Shown piece after piece: positions 27,157 through 36,274 of a stretch of 64,000 nt of DNA. The position numbers and the translations under genes were made by a program. The notes under the pieces were generated by a model. The model had not been told where the DNA came from, did no database searches, and worked only from the letters and a program-made list of their open reading frames with translations. Each line of letters opens with the position of its first letter. Positions within the stretch are counted from its first letter, which is position 1. Origin of the DNA: Xanthomonas sontii (GTDB taxonomy: Bacteria > Pseudomonadota > Gammaproteobacteria > Xanthomonadales > Xanthomonadaceae); the NCBI RefSeq assembly GCF_040529055.1, contig NZ_CP132342.1, forward strand, positions 1,920,001-1,984,000. Reading direction: 5' to 3'.

Positions 27157-29169
27157 TCAGGGCGACGGCGGCGCTTCGCCTTCGCTGCGCACCAGCAGCA
27201 CCGGGATTTCGCTGCGGCGATGCATGTCCTTGCGCATGGGCAGCGCGTGCAGCGCCTCGGTCACCGCATTGAGCGCCGGATCGGCGCCGCGCAGCGGCCG
27301 CCACAACCCGATCAGGTTGAAGTGACGCTCGTAGCGCAGGCTCTGCGCGCTGCCCAGCCACAGCGGCACGTTACCCGGCTGCAGGCGCGCCGGCGCCGGC
27401 CACAGGCGCAGCGCGTACAGCTCGTCCGGATTGGGGCCGGGGCGCAGCATCAGCAGCGATTCCACCCGCGTGTCCAGCGTCGCCGGCAGCACCGGCACCT
27501 GCGCCGGCGTGGCCTTGTAGTCGAGCAACTGCAGCGCCTGCTGCCAGCCGGCCTGCGGCTGCACGCGCCAGCCGGCCGCTTCGAGCTGGCGCTGCAGCGG
27601 CGCCAGCGGCCCGGCCACCTGGATATCCAGCGGCCAGCGCTGGTCGTCGTCGAACTCGTTGCGCCGCGACGGCAGGGTGCGCCAGTCGTGCTGCCACCAG
27701 GCCGCGTCCGCCAGTTGCGTGACCTGCGGCGGCGGCGGTTCGAACTTGGCCAGCTTGCGTTCCAGCTGGCGCGGCGCGTACCACAGCGCGGCGATCGCGA
27801 AGCCGCCGTAGAACAGCCAGGCCAGCGGCTTCATCCAGAACCCGCGGTTGAAGCGGCGGCGGTAGGCGATGCCCAGCACCAGCAGCCAGAAGATGCCGAA
27901 CAGCATGCCGCCGACCACGTCGCTGAGCCAGTGCGCGCCCAGGTACAGGCGGGCGAAGCCGATCAGGGTCACCACCGCGCCGGACAGCAGGTACGGCCAC
28001 ACCCGCGAGCGCCCGGGCAACTCGCGTGCGATCAGCACCGCGAAGAAGCCGAAGCTGATGGTGGCCATGGTCACCGCCACCGAGGGGAAGCCGAAACCGC
28101 TGCTGGCCGCCGGCGGGCGTACCACGTGCACGGTGGTGCCGAGCAGCTTGGTCAGGGCCAGGCCGAACGCCAGCGCCGCCAGCCAGTGCGCCGCGGCCAT
28201 CCAGCGTCGGCGCCAGGCCAGGTAGAGCAGGCCCAGCGCGGTCGGCGGCAGCAGCACCTGCCAGTCGCCGAGCGAGGCCAGTGCGGTCATCGGATAGTCG
28301 GCCAGCGGGTTGCGCAGGGCCAGCATCAGGTCGTGCACGGCCAGGTCCAGGCGCAGCGGCTCGCCGTGCGCCACCACCACCATCAGCAGCGCGAACCAGC
28401 CCCAGCCCAGCGCCAGCAGCATCACCGCCAGCATCGCCAGCGGCACCGATTCGCGGCGCTGCGGGTCGAACACCGCGATCGAGTAGCGGCCCAGCACCGG
28501 GTGCCGGCGCGACCAGTCCAGGCCGCGCGCCAGCAGTGCGTCCATGTGCCCGGCCGACCAGCGGTAGCCGTACAGCACGATGGCCCACACCAGGCCCAGC
28601 GCCAGCGCCAGCAGGCCCAGCACCAGGAACAGGCGCCCGGCGACCGCGGCCACCGCGTCGTAGGCCTGGCCCAGCAGCCAGCCCGGTCCCAGGAACAGCA
28701 GCGACCAGGTCACCGCGGCCACGCTGCTGGGCAGCAGATAGCGCCGCAGCGGCATCTTCATCATGCCCGCCACCGCCGGCACGAACGGACGGATGGCGCC
28801 GACGTAGCGCGCCACCAGGATGCTCTTGAAGGCGTTGCGGCGGAACATCGCCTCGCCGCGGTCGAGCAACTGCGGATAGCGCTTGAACGGCCAGTAGTTG
28901 CGCAGCTGATGGCCCCAGCGATAGCCGACCCAGTAGCTGAGCGCATCGCCGATCAGCGCGCCGAGCGCGGCGCTGACCACCGCGTACGGGCCGGAGATCT
29001 GGCCCAGGCCGATCAGCACGCCGATCGCGAACAGCAGCGGCAGCGCCGGCACCAGGGTGCCGAGGATGATGACCGCATCGCAGAACGCGATGGCGAAGAT
29101 GACCGCGCCGGCCAGGATGGGGTGTGCTGCGATCCACTCCAGCGTGGCATCGGTCCATGAGGCATTCAT
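27157..29169 (-). CDS. DedA - PAP2 - LssY fusion membrane protein
   Basis: A 670-residue three-part protein. Residues about 1-200 are a DedA/SNARE-associated-type domain (VIILGTLVPALPLLFAIGVL, FKSILVARYVGAIRPFVPAVAG). Residues about 270-440 are a PAP2 phosphatase-type domain with KLLGTTVHVVRPPA and ARLYLGAHWLSDVVGG. Residues about 490-670 resemble the soluble LssY C-terminal domain (DDDQRWPLDIQVAGPLAPLQ). The usual PSGH motif of PAP2 reads PSVAVTM here, so the catalytic histidine is missing at that position. It probably acts on lipid phosphates or undecaprenyl carriers in the inner membrane, but catalysis is doubtful. ATG 29169 begins the domain; it is divergent from the kinase gene. Confidence 0.88.
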   Translation of the reverse strand: MNASWTDATLEWIAAHPILAGAVIFAIAFCDAVIILGTLVPALPLLFAIGVLIGLGQISGPYAVVSAALGALIGDALSYWVGYRWGHQLRNYWPFKRYPQLLDRGEAMFRRNAFKSILVARYVGAIRPFVPAVAGMMKMPLRRYLLPSSVAAVTWSLLFLGPGWLLGQAYDAVAAVAGRLFLVLGLLALALGLVWAIVLYGYRWSAGHMDALLARGLDWSRRHPVLGRYSIAVFDPQRRESVPLAMLAVMLLALGWGWFALLMVVVAHGEPLRLDLAVHDLMLALRNPLADYPMTALASLGDWQVLLPPTALGLLYLAWRRRWMAAAHWLAALAFGLALTKLLGTTVHVVRPPAASSGFGFPSVAVTMATISFGFFAVLIARELPGRSRVWPYLLSGAVVTLIGFARLYLGAHWLSDVVGGMLFGIFWLLVLGIAYRRRFNRGFWMKPLAWLFYGGFAIAALWYAPRQLERKLAKFEPPPPQVTQLADAAWWQHDWRTLPSRRNEFDDDQRWPLDIQVAGPLAPLQRQLEAAGWRVQPQAGWQQALQLLDYKATPAQVPVLPATLDTRVESLLMLRPGPNPDELYALRLWPAPARLQPGNVPLWLGSAQSLRYERHFNLIGLWRPLRGADPALNAVTEALHALPMRKDMHRRSEIPVLLVRSEGEAPPSP

Positions 29170-29499
29170 CGGGCAAGTATAGAGGGAGCACGATGACGGT
29201 CCGTTAGCGCCGGGGTGCCGTGTCGGGCGACCGGCCTTGCGCAACCGGGCCGCCCGGCAGACCTGGTCTGCCGTCGGGCGCGTCGTTGTCGCCGTCCCGT
29301 GCCGGGGATGGCAGCGCCGCCGCGCCGAAGCCGGTGCGTGACGTCGTCGCTTCGCAGGGCGGCGGCGTCACGCACGCGCGGCGTGCGGTGGCGCCTGGCA
29401 CGACGCCCAGGTGACCAGCACCGGACCAGGTGCCTGCCTGGAGCTGGCGGGCGACCGCGCAGACCCGTTAAACCGCGTCGCACGCTCTACACTGGCCGG
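29170..29499. other. Divergent intergenic region
   Basis: The 330 bases between the DedA-PAP2 gene and the kinase-like gene must hold both promoters. I could not identify convincing promoter boxes, terminators or RNA elements, and the open frames here look like noise. Confidence 0.35.
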
Positions 29500-30162
29500 A
29501 TGCCTGCCCCCGCTTCCCGCACCGTCCAGATCCTCAAGGCCGACAGCTTCGGCCGCATCCTGCTGCTGGGCGAGGGCGAGGCGCGCTTCGTCCGCCGCGA
29601 CCTCACCGCCTCGCCGTGGTGGCTGCGGCTGCCCGCGTGGTGGCTGGCGCGGCGCGAGGCGCTCGCCTTGCGACAGCTGAACGGCATGGCGGCGACGCCG
29701 CAGCTGCGCGGCTGGGACGGCACCTTCCTGGATCGCAGTTATCTGGACGGCGCGGCGATGTACCAGCGGCCGCCGCGCGGCGACCTGGCCTATTTCCGCG
29801 CTGCGCGGCGCCTGCTGCAGCAAGTGCACCGGCGCGGGGTGGCGCACAACGACCTGGCCAAGGAAGCGAACTGGCTGGTACTGGAAGACGGCAGCCCGGC
29901 GCTGATCGATTTCCAGCTGGCCGTGCGCGGCGCGCCGCGTTCGCGCTGGATGCGCCTGCTGGCGCGCGAAGACCTGCGCCATCTGCTCAAGCACAAGCGC
30001 ATGTACTGCGCGCACGCGCTGACCCCGGTCGAGCGGCGCCTGCTCAAGCGCCATTCCTGGGTGCGCGAACTGTGGTTCGCCAGCGGCAAGCCGGTGTACC
30101 GCTTCGTCACCCGGCGCCTGCTCAAGTGGGAAGACAACGAGGGACAGGGGCCGAAGCCCTGA
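29500..30162 (+). CDS. Small RIO/LPS-kinase-like protein kinase
   Basis: A 220-residue minimal kinase-fold protein. The catalytic loop is VAHNDLAKEANWLV (about residues 118-131), with the expected HxDxxKxxN pattern. The metal-binding DFG equivalent is LIDFQLAVRG (about residues 138-147). The N-lobe is short, with a possible ATP-binding arginine/lysine in RFVRRDL. The architecture resembles the RIO1/InaA/WaaP group that phosphorylates proteins or LPS sugars. Substrate unknown. It is followed by a repeat pair and an SDR gene in the same direction. Confidence 0.82.
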   Translation: MPAPASRTVQILKADSFGRILLLGEGEARFVRRDLTASPWWLRLPAWWLARREALALRQLNGMAATPQLRGWDGTFLDRSYLDGAAMYQRPPRGDLAYFRAARRLLQQVHRRGVAHNDLAKEANWLVLEDGSPALIDFQLAVRGAPRSRWMRLLAREDLRHLLKHKRMYCAHALTPVERRLLKRHSWVRELWFASGKPVYRFVTRRLLKWEDNEGQGPKP

Positions 30163-30168
30163 AAGGCC

Positions 30169-30294
30169 GGGAGTGGGGAATGGAGAATGGGAAATGGAAA
30201 AAGCGGACCGCGCGCGCGTCTGGTCTCATGGGCACGCAGCGAGAAGGCGCTAAGCTTTTCCCATTCCCGGTTCCCCATTCTCCATTCCCACTCC
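30169..30294. repeat. Long imperfect palindrome of the GGGAATGGGGAA family (copy A)
   Basis: The left arm at 30169-30204 (GGGAGTGGGGAATGGAGAAT...) and the right arm at 30254-30294 (...TTCCCCATTCTCCATTCCCA) pair around a 50-base centre. The right arm ends one base before the SDR start codon. Related copies lie at 39844, 41587, 42336 and 49626. Confidence 0.75.
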
Positions 30295-30295
30295 A

Positions 30296-31111
30296 ATGAC
30301 CCTCAAAGGTAAAACGCTTCTAATCACCGGCGCCTCGCGCGGCATCGGGCTGGCGATCGCGCTGCGGGCGGCGCGCGATGGCGCCAATGTGGCGATCGCA
30401 GCGAAGTCGGCGGTGCCCAATCCCAAGCTGCCCGGCACCATCCACACCGCCGCGGAGGCGGTGGAGGCGGCCGGTGGGCGCGCGCTGGCGCTGAAGTGCG
30501 ACATCCGCGAGGAGGAGCAGGTGCGTGCGGCGGTGGCGGCGACGGTGGAGGCGTTCGGCGGCATCGACATCCTGGTCAACAACGCCAGCGCGATCTGGCT
30601 GCGCGGTGCGCTGGACACGCCGATGAAGCGCTTCGACCTGATGCAGCAGGTCAATGCGCGCGGCAGCTTCCTGTGCGCGCAGGCCTGCCTGCCGCACCTG
30701 CTGCGCAGCGCCAACCCGCACATCCTGACCCTGGCGCCGCCGCCGTCGCTGGACCCGAAGTGGTGGGCGCCGCATACCGGCTACACGCTGGCGAAGATGG
30801 GCATGAGCTTTGTCACCCTCGGCCTGGCCGGCGAGTTCGGCCCGCAGGGCGTTGCCGTCAATGCGCTGTGGCCGCGCACGTTGATCGCCACCGAGGCGCT
30901 GAACATGATTCCCGGCGTCGACGCCGGCAACGGCCGTCGCCCGGAGATCATGGCCGACGCCGCGCACGCCGTGCTGACCCGGCCGGCGGCCGGCTTCTAC
31001 GGCCAGTTCCTGATCGACGACGCGGTGCTGGCCGAGGCCGGCGTGCACGACCTGTCCGGTTACGCGCTGGATCCGTCGCAGCCGCTGCTGCCGGACCTGT
31101 TCCTGGACTGA
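30296..31111 (+). CDS. Short-chain dehydrogenase/reductase (HSDL2-like)
   Basis: A 271-residue NAD(P)-dependent oxidoreductase. The Rossmann motif TGASRGIGLAIAL is at residues 11-23, the NNAS motif (ILVNNASAIWL) at about residue 98, and the catalytic YTLAK (Tyr and Lys) at about residue 163. The stretch LTLAPPPSLDPKWWAPHTGYTLAKMG is split around the active site, as in the hydroxysteroid-dehydrogenase-like group. The C-terminus (FLIDDAVLAEAGV) fits the family. Substrate unknown; fatty-acid-related ketones are typical for homologues. Confidence 0.93.
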   Translation: MTLKGKTLLITGASRGIGLAIALRAARDGANVAIAAKSAVPNPKLPGTIHTAAEAVEAAGGRALALKCDIREEEQVRAAVAATVEAFGGIDILVNNASAIWLRGALDTPMKRFDLMQQVNARGSFLCAQACLPHLLRSANPHILTLAPPPSLDPKWWAPHTGYTLAKMGMSFVTLGLAGEFGPQGVAVNALWPRTLIATEALNMIPGVDAGNGRRPEIMADAAHAVLTRPAAGFYGQFLIDDAVLAEAGVHDLSGYALDPSQPLLPDLFLD

Positions 31112-31304
31112 GACCCGGCGTGGCCGTGCGTGCCGGGTGTGCCGCGGCCGCGCGTTGCGGGCGTTGCGAGGCCGCGATCGCAACGCGCCGGCTACGCGCG
31201 GCGACGCGTTGCACAAACGCTCTGTTCCATCCGATCGCGTTCGCTGCCGCGATGACCACGCGTGGCGCGGCTATGCTGCCGGGGTCTTCACGCCACCGCC
31301 GCCC

Positions 31305-32465
31305 ATGCCCGCTCCAGTCGCCGTCGCCCTGCCGCGCCTTCCCGAGTCCCGCCACGCCATCCATGCCGATCTCAGCGACAACGAGCGGCACATGCTCGAC
31401 CGCCTGCGCCTGGCCGGCACCGCCACCCGCGCCGATCTCAGCCGCAGCACCGGGCTGACCGTGCAGTCGGCGGTGCGCCTGGTCGATGCGCTGGCCGAGC
31501 GCGGCCTGGTCGCGATCGGCGCCTCGCTGGCGCATGCCGGCCGCGGCAAGCCGGGCGCGGGCATCGCGCTCAATCCCGGCTACGGCCATACCGTCGGCTA
31601 CGCGATCGCCACCGATGCGCTGTCGCTGGCACTGCTGGATTTCAGCGGACAGATCCGCGGCACCGCCGAACATGCGCTGCGCTCGACCGAGCCGGCCGCG
31701 CTGCTGGCGCAACTGCGCGAGGCCGACGCGGCGCTGACCGCGGCCGCTGGCACCGGGCTCGGCCCGCGCCTGGGCGCGGGGGTGGCGATGACCGGCTTCT
31801 TCGTCGAGGACGGCGTGCACATGAATCCGCCCGAGCCGCTGCGCGCGCTGGGCGAGCTGTCGATCGGCGACTGGCTGGCCGAGGCGCTGGGCCTGCCGGT
31901 GTGGGTGGACAACGACGGCACGGTGGCGGCGGCGGGCGAGAGCCTGCTCGGCATCGGCCGCCAATACCGCGACTTCGCCTATCTGCACTTCAATTACGGC
32001 CTGGGCGGTGGCGTGGTGATCGACGGCACCTGCCTGCGCGGCGCGCACGGCAACGCCGGCGAGTTCGCCGGCATGCTGCCGCAGCAGGGGCTGGAGCGCG
32101 GCACGCTGGAGCTGTTGCGGCAACTGCTGGCCGAAGACGGCATCGCGCTGCCCGACATCCGCGCGCTGCTGGCCGCCTACGATCCGGCGTGGCCGGCGAT
32201 CGAGCGCTGGATCGCGCGGGTGGCGCCGGGCCTGTCGCTGATCGTGTCGGCGATCGTGGCGATCTTCGATCCGCAGGCGGTGGTGTTCGGCGGGCGCATG
32301 CCGCGCGAGCTGGCGACGCGGCTGATTCCGCACGTGCGCATCGACAACCAGCCGCGCCGCGGCCAGGCGCGGCCGTTGCCGCGGCTGCTGCCGGCCGCCG
32401 CCACCGCCGATGCCAGCGCGGTGGGCGCGGCGGCGCTGCCGTTGAAGGCCTGCTATTTCCGCTGA
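31305..32465 (+). CDS. ROK-family transcriptional regulator
   Basis: A 386-residue protein with an N-terminal winged helix (LDRLRLAGTATRADLSRSTG, VQSAVRLVDALAERGLV, residues about 25-80) and a C-terminal ROK sugar-kinase-like fold (VDNDGTVAAAGESLLG, NYGLGGGVVIDG, GAHGNAGEFAGMLPQ). The zinc-binding CxCGxxGC that follows in most ROK proteins is missing, and the usual kinase DxxG/END signature is altered. It is therefore probably a sugar-responsive repressor rather than a kinase. No sugar-use genes lie next to it, so the target is unknown. Confidence 0.9.
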   Translation: MPAPVAVALPRLPESRHAIHADLSDNERHMLDRLRLAGTATRADLSRSTGLTVQSAVRLVDALAERGLVAIGASLAHAGRGKPGAGIALNPGYGHTVGYAIATDALSLALLDFSGQIRGTAEHALRSTEPAALLAQLREADAALTAAAGTGLGPRLGAGVAMTGFFVEDGVHMNPPEPLRALGELSIGDWLAEALGLPVWVDNDGTVAAAGESLLGIGRQYRDFAYLHFNYGLGGGVVIDGTCLRGAHGNAGEFAGMLPQQGLERGTLELLRQLLAEDGIALPDIRALLAAYDPAWPAIERWIARVAPGLSLIVSAIVAIFDPQAVVFGGRMPRELATRLIPHVRIDNQPRRGQARPLPRLLPAAATADASAVGAAALPLKACYFR

Positions 32466-32582
32466 ACCGGTCCCGCCGCGGCGTCGCCATGCCTGCACGC
32501 CGCCGGCGCTACCCTATGCGCCCTTTCCGCGCGCCATCGCGGTACGGCACGCGTCCCATCCCCCACCCTCGGAGTTGTCACG

Positions 32583-33005
32583 ATGAAATACCTGCACGCC
32601 ATGATCCGCGTCCACGACCTGGAGAAGACCAGCACGTTCTTCACCGAAGGCCTGGGCTTGCACGAAACCCGCCGCATCGAGAACGAAGCCGGCAAGTTCA
32701 CCCTGGTGTATTTCGGCGCGCCGGAGAACCCGGAAGCCGAGGTCGAACTGACCTACAACTGGGGCTCGGACGAGGACTACGGCAGCGCCCGCAACTTCGG
32801 CCACCTGGCCTTCGAGGTCGACGACATCTACGCCCTCTGCGCGCACCTGCAGTCGCTCGGCGTGACCATCAACCGTCCGCCGCGCGACGGGCGCATGGCC
32901 TTCGTGCGCAGCCCGGACCTGATCTCGATCGAGCTGCTGCAGAAGGGCGAGGCGCTGGCGCCGGCCGAGCCGTGGGCGTCGATGCCGAACACGGGCGTCT
33001 GGTAA
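32583..33005 (+). CDS. gloA: Lactoylglutathione lyase (glyoxalase I)
   Basis: A 140-residue VOC-fold metalloenzyme that converts the methylglyoxal-glutathione adduct to S-lactoylglutathione. The four metal ligands of the Ni/Co type are visible: His5 ([12 protein letters not shown]), Glu near residue 56 (VELTYNWG), His near 74 ([11 protein letters not shown]) and Glu near 122 (LISIELLQ). Length is typical of the short bacterial form. It is convergent with the channel gene, with only four bases between them. Confidence 0.93.
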   Translation: MKYLHAMIRVHDLEKTSTFFTEGLGLHETRRIENEAGKFTLVYFGAPENPEAEVELTYNWGSDEDYGSARNFGHLAFEVDDIYALCAHLQSLGVTINRPPRDGRMAFVRSPDLISIELLQKGEALAPAEPWASMPNTGVW

Positions 33006-33009
33006 GGGC

Positions 33010-33879
33010 TCAGGGCACCGTCTCGGGCAACGCCTGGCCGCAGCCCCGGCAATAGCCGGCGTTGCGGTCGTGGCCGTGCAGGCCGCAGTGCGCGCAGGTG
33101 CGTCGATCCGGCGCGCGGCTGCGGTCGGCATCGCGCAGGCTGTTGGCCAGTTCGGCGGTGTAGATGCCGGTGGGCACGGCGATGATGCTGTAGCCGATCA
33201 GGATCAGCACCGAGGTGATGGCGCGGCCCAGCGGGGTGAGCGGGGCGATGTCGCCGAAGCCGACCGTGGCCATCGTCACCACCGCCCAGTACATCGCGGT
33301 GGGGATGCTGGTGAAGCCGTTGGCCGGGCCTTCGACCACGTACATCAGCGCGCCGAAGATCACCACCAGGGTGATCACCGTGAACAGGAACACGAACACC
33401 TTGCGCCGGCTGCGCCACAACGCATCGACCAGCAGGCTGCTTTCCTCGACATAGCGGGTCAGCTTGAGGATGCGGAACAGCCGCAGCACCCGCAGCACGC
33501 GCACCACCAGCAGGGTCTGCGCACCGGGCAGCAGAAACGAGATGTAGGTGGGCAGGATCGACAACAGGTCGATCACGCCCCAGAAGCTCAGCGCATAGCG
33601 CAGCGGCCGCTGTACCGTGGCCAGGCGCAAGGCGTACTCGGCGGTGAACAGCACGGTGAAGCCCCACTCCAGCACGTACAGCGCGCCGGCGTAACGGCTG
33701 TGCAGCGCCGGCACGCTGTCGACCAGGATCACCGCGACGCTGGCCAGGATCGCCGCGACCAGCAACAGGTCGAAGTTGCGCGAAGGCGTGGTGTCGTGCC
33801 GATAGATGATGTCGAACCAGCGGCGCCGCCAGCCGTGCTCGGTCGCCGGGGCGAGCGGGGAATCGAGGAAAAATCGCAT
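33010..33879 (-). CDS. Voltage-gated potassium channel with C-terminal zinc ribbon
   Basis: A 289-residue six-helix channel subunit. The S4 voltage sensor has regular arginines (RVLRVLRLFRILKLTRY, about residues 125-141). The pore loop carries the intact filter TMATVGFGDIAP (about residues 200-211). The C-terminal tail has two CxxC-type pairs (CAHCGLHGHDRNAGYCRGCG), a small zinc-ribbon that is unusual for a channel and could serve assembly or redox sensing. No TrkA-N regulatory domain is present. It likely forms tetramers in the inner membrane. Confidence 0.93.
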   Translation of the reverse strand: MRFFLDSPLAPATEHGWRRRWFDIIYRHDTTPSRNFDLLLVAAILASVAVILVDSVPALHSRYAGALYVLEWGFTVLFTAEYALRLATVQRPLRYALSFWGVIDLLSILPTYISFLLPGAQTLLVVRVLRVLRLFRILKLTRYVEESSLLVDALWRSRRKVFVFLFTVITLVVIFGALMYVVEGPANGFTSIPTAMYWAVVTMATVGFGDIAPLTPLGRAITSVLILIGYSIIAVPTGIYTAELANSLRDADRSRAPDRRTCAHCGLHGHDRNAGYCRGCGQALPETVP

Positions 33880-33976
33880 GCGCCCATGCTACCCGAGCCG
33901 CCTTGCGGTCGCGGGCGCGCGCGCCGCGGCAGGCGGCGTCCTGATCGGATGCGACGCGGCTGCTGGAGAGCCCCCT

Positions 33977-34038
33977 GTGGGAGGGGCTTCCGCCCCGACG
34001 CCGTCGCGCTGACGCGTCGGGACTGAAGTCCCTCCCGC
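33977..34038. repeat. REP-like palindrome (variant)
   Basis: GGGAGGGGCTTCCGCCCCGA is answered by TCGGGACTGAAGTCCCTCCC across a short centre. It is a diverged member of the GGGAGCGGCTTC...GAAGCCGCTCCC repeat family, lying in the 321-base gap between the channel and argD genes, 160 bases before the argD start. Confidence 0.7.
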
Positions 34039-34167
34039 ATGTCGAGCAACGGCGTGGTGGGGTTGCTGCGGCACGCGCGCGGGCGGCGGCGGTGTGGCAC
34101 AGCAGCCTGCCGCCCCGTCGGTCCAGGCGGCGGCCGGCAGTCCCCGGCCGAGCGCTGCCGGCGGTCT

Positions 34168-34173
34168 TATAAT
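34168..34173 (+). promoter_or_regulatory. -10 element (TATAAT) before argD
   Basis: A consensus TATAAT lies 28 bases upstream of the aminotransferase start. That places transcription start near 34180 and leaves a very short leader with the AGGA ribosome site. The -35 region is not recognisable. Confidence 0.55.
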
Positions 34174-34200
34174 CGGCGCTTTCCCCGCAGGACTGCCTCG

Positions 34201-35433
34201 ATGACCGCTTCTTCCGCCGCGGAGCTGATCGCCCTCGGCCAACGCTACGCGCTGCCGATCTACCGTCCGCGCCAACTGGTGCTGGAGCGCGGCCAGGGCG
34301 CGCGGGTGTGGGACAGCGAGGGGCGCGACTACATCGACCTGTCCGCCGGCATCGCCGTGTGCGGGCTCGGCCACAACGATCCTGACCTGCAGGCGGCGCT
34401 GCTCGAACAGGCCGGCAAGTTGTGGCACACCAGCAACGTGTTCTACAGCGAGCCGCCGCTGCGCCTGGTCGAGGAACTGGTGGTGGCCTCGCGCTTCGCG
34501 GAGAAGGCGTACCTGTGCAATTCCGGCGCCGAGGCCAACGAGGCGGCGATCAAGCTGGTGCGCAAGTGGGCCAGCGCCCAGGGCCGTCCGCCGCAGCGGC
34601 GGGTGATCGTCACCTTCCGCGGCAGTTTCCACGGCCGCACCCTGGCCGCGGTGACCGCCACCGCGCAGCCCAAGTACCAGGAGGGCTACGAGCCGCTGCC
34701 CGGCGGTTTCCGCTACGTCGACTTCAACGACATCGTGCAGCTGGAAACGGCGATGGCCGCTGGCGACGTGGCCGCGGTGATGCTGGAGCCGGTGCAGGGC
34801 GAGGGCGGGGTGATGCCGGCGGCGCCGGGCTTCCTGGCGCAGGTGCGGGCGCTGTGCGACCACCACGGCGCGCTGCTGGTGCTGGACGAGATCCAGTGCG
34901 GCATGGGCCGCACCGGCACCCTGTTCGCGCACTGGCAGGACCAGGTCGTCCCCGACATCGTGACCCTGGCCAAGGCGCTGGGCGGCGGCTTCCCGATCGG
35001 CGCGCTGCTGGCCGGGCCGAAGGTGGCCGAGACCATGCAGTTCGGTGCGCACGGCACCACCTTCGGCGGCAACCCGCTGGCCGCGGCGGTGGCGCGGGTG
35101 GCGCTGCGCAAGCTGGCCTCGACGGCGATCGCCGCCAACGTGTCGCGGCAATCGGCGGCGCTGCGCGCCGGCCTGGCGGCGCTCAACGACGAGTTCGCGT
35201 TGTTCTCGCAGGTTCGCGGCCGCGGGCTGATGCTGGGTGCGGTGCTGGCGCCGGCGCATGCCGGACAGGCCGGCGCCATCCTCGACCACGCCGCCGCGCA
35301 TGGTTTGCTGACCCTGCAGGCGGGCCCGGACGTGCTGCGCTTCGTGCCCGCGCTCAACCTCACCGATGCCGAACTGGGCGAAGGCCTGGCGCGCTTGCGC
35401 AGCGCGCTGCGCGCCTACCTCGCCGCGCGCTGA
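34201..35433 (+). CDS. argD: Acetylornithine/succinylornithine-type aminotransferase
   Basis: A 410-residue class III PLP aminotransferase. The substrate-phosphate/PLP block is CNSGAEANEAAIKLVRKWA, the PLP aspartate lies in LVLDEIQCGMGRTG, and the Schiff-base lysine is in TLAKALGGGFPIGA (about residue 260). ArgD converts N-acetylglutamate semialdehyde to N-acetylornithine. The close paralogue AstC acts in arginine breakdown and cannot be excluded by sequence alone. AGGA lies about ten bases before the ATG. Upstream in-frame ATGs are before the TATAAT box and are rejected. Confidence 0.88.
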   Translation: MTASSAAELIALGQRYALPIYRPRQLVLERGQGARVWDSEGRDYIDLSAGIAVCGLGHNDPDLQAALLEQAGKLWHTSNVFYSEPPLRLVEELVVASRFAEKAYLCNSGAEANEAAIKLVRKWASAQGRPPQRRVIVTFRGSFHGRTLAAVTATAQPKYQEGYEPLPGGFRYVDFNDIVQLETAMAAGDVAAVMLEPVQGEGGVMPAAPGFLAQVRALCDHHGALLVLDEIQCGMGRTGTLFAHWQDQVVPDIVTLAKALGGGFPIGALLAGPKVAETMQFGAHGTTFGGNPLAAAVARVALRKLASTAIAANVSRQSAALRAGLAALNDEFALFSQVRGRGLMLGAVLAPAHAGQAGAILDHAAAHGLLTLQAGPDVLRFVPALNLTDAELGEGLARLRSALRAYLAAR

Positions 35434-35441
35434 GCCGGCGC

Positions 35442-36068
35442 TCAGCCCAGGCCGTGCCGCGCCAGCGCGCGGCGCAGGGCGCGCGCGCCGCTGGCGGTTT
35501 CCGCGGCCATGCCGATCGCGCGGGCGCCGCGCACGTTGACGAACAGGTCGTCGATGAACAGCGCCTGCCGCGGGGCGACATCGAAGTGCGCCAGCGCGTG
35601 CCGATACACCGTCGCCTCCGGCTTGCGCACGCCCAGGCGGCCGCTGCACAGCACGCGCCCGTGCAGCAGCGGAAACAGCGCGGGCACGATCTGCGGCATC
35701 GCCTGCGCCATCAGCGCACCGTTGTTGGTCAGCACGCCGATGGCCACGTGCTCGGCCAGTGCCAGCACCTGCGCGACCACGCCGGCGTCGGCGCGGCTGG
35801 CCGCCACCCGCGCGGCGATCCACGCATCCGCGTCCACGGCGGCGCCCAGGCCCGCGCTCAATCGCTGCAGGTAGGCGGCGGTGTCGAGTTCGCCGCCGTC
35901 GTAGGCGGTCTCCAGTCCGGAACCGAACAGGACCTCGCGCACCTGTGCGGCCTCGCAGCGGCAGTGCGCGGCCAGCGCGGCGATGCGGTCGGCACGCGTG
36001 TAGCGCGCCAGCACGCCGTCGAAATCGAGCAGCAGCAGCGCCGGCCGCGCGCGGGTCATTGCGCACAT
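35442..36068 (-). CDS. HAD-superfamily hydrolase
   Basis: A 208-residue phosphatase-like protein with all HAD motifs: LLLDFDGVLARY (motif I, nucleophile Asp), GVLTNNGAL (motif II), GVRKPEATVYRHAL (motif III Lys) and LFIDDLFVNVRGAR (motif IV acidic pair). The helical cap between motifs I and II (about residues 20-95) suggests a small-molecule phosphatase of the haloacid-dehalogenase/YihX type. It is convergent with argD, eight bases apart. Start is ATG 36068 or 36059; neither has a clear ribosome-binding site. Confidence 0.87.
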   Translation of the reverse strand: MCAMTRARPALLLLDFDGVLARYTRADRIAALAAHCRCEAAQVREVLFGSGLETAYDGGELDTAAYLQRLSAGLGAAVDADAWIAARVAASRADAGVVAQVLALAEHVAIGVLTNNGALMAQAMPQIVPALFPLLHGRVLCSGRLGVRKPEATVYRHALAHFDVAPRQALFIDDLFVNVRGARAIGMAAETASGARALRRALARHGLG

Positions 36069-36274
36069 GAGGAGGACTGGGTGAGTGGCGGCTGGCGTGG
36101 CGCGGGAGCAGCGAAGCTCACGCCGCTCTGCGGGGTCGCCGCCGCGTGCCGATGATGCAATGCGCCATCGCTTGTCGTTGACAAGCCATCGCGGGCCGGC
36201 GGACAGTCGGGGCACGCCGCCACGCGCGCGACCTGCCGTGGCGCAGTGTTGTCTTTCTTGCCGAGGAACCCGCC

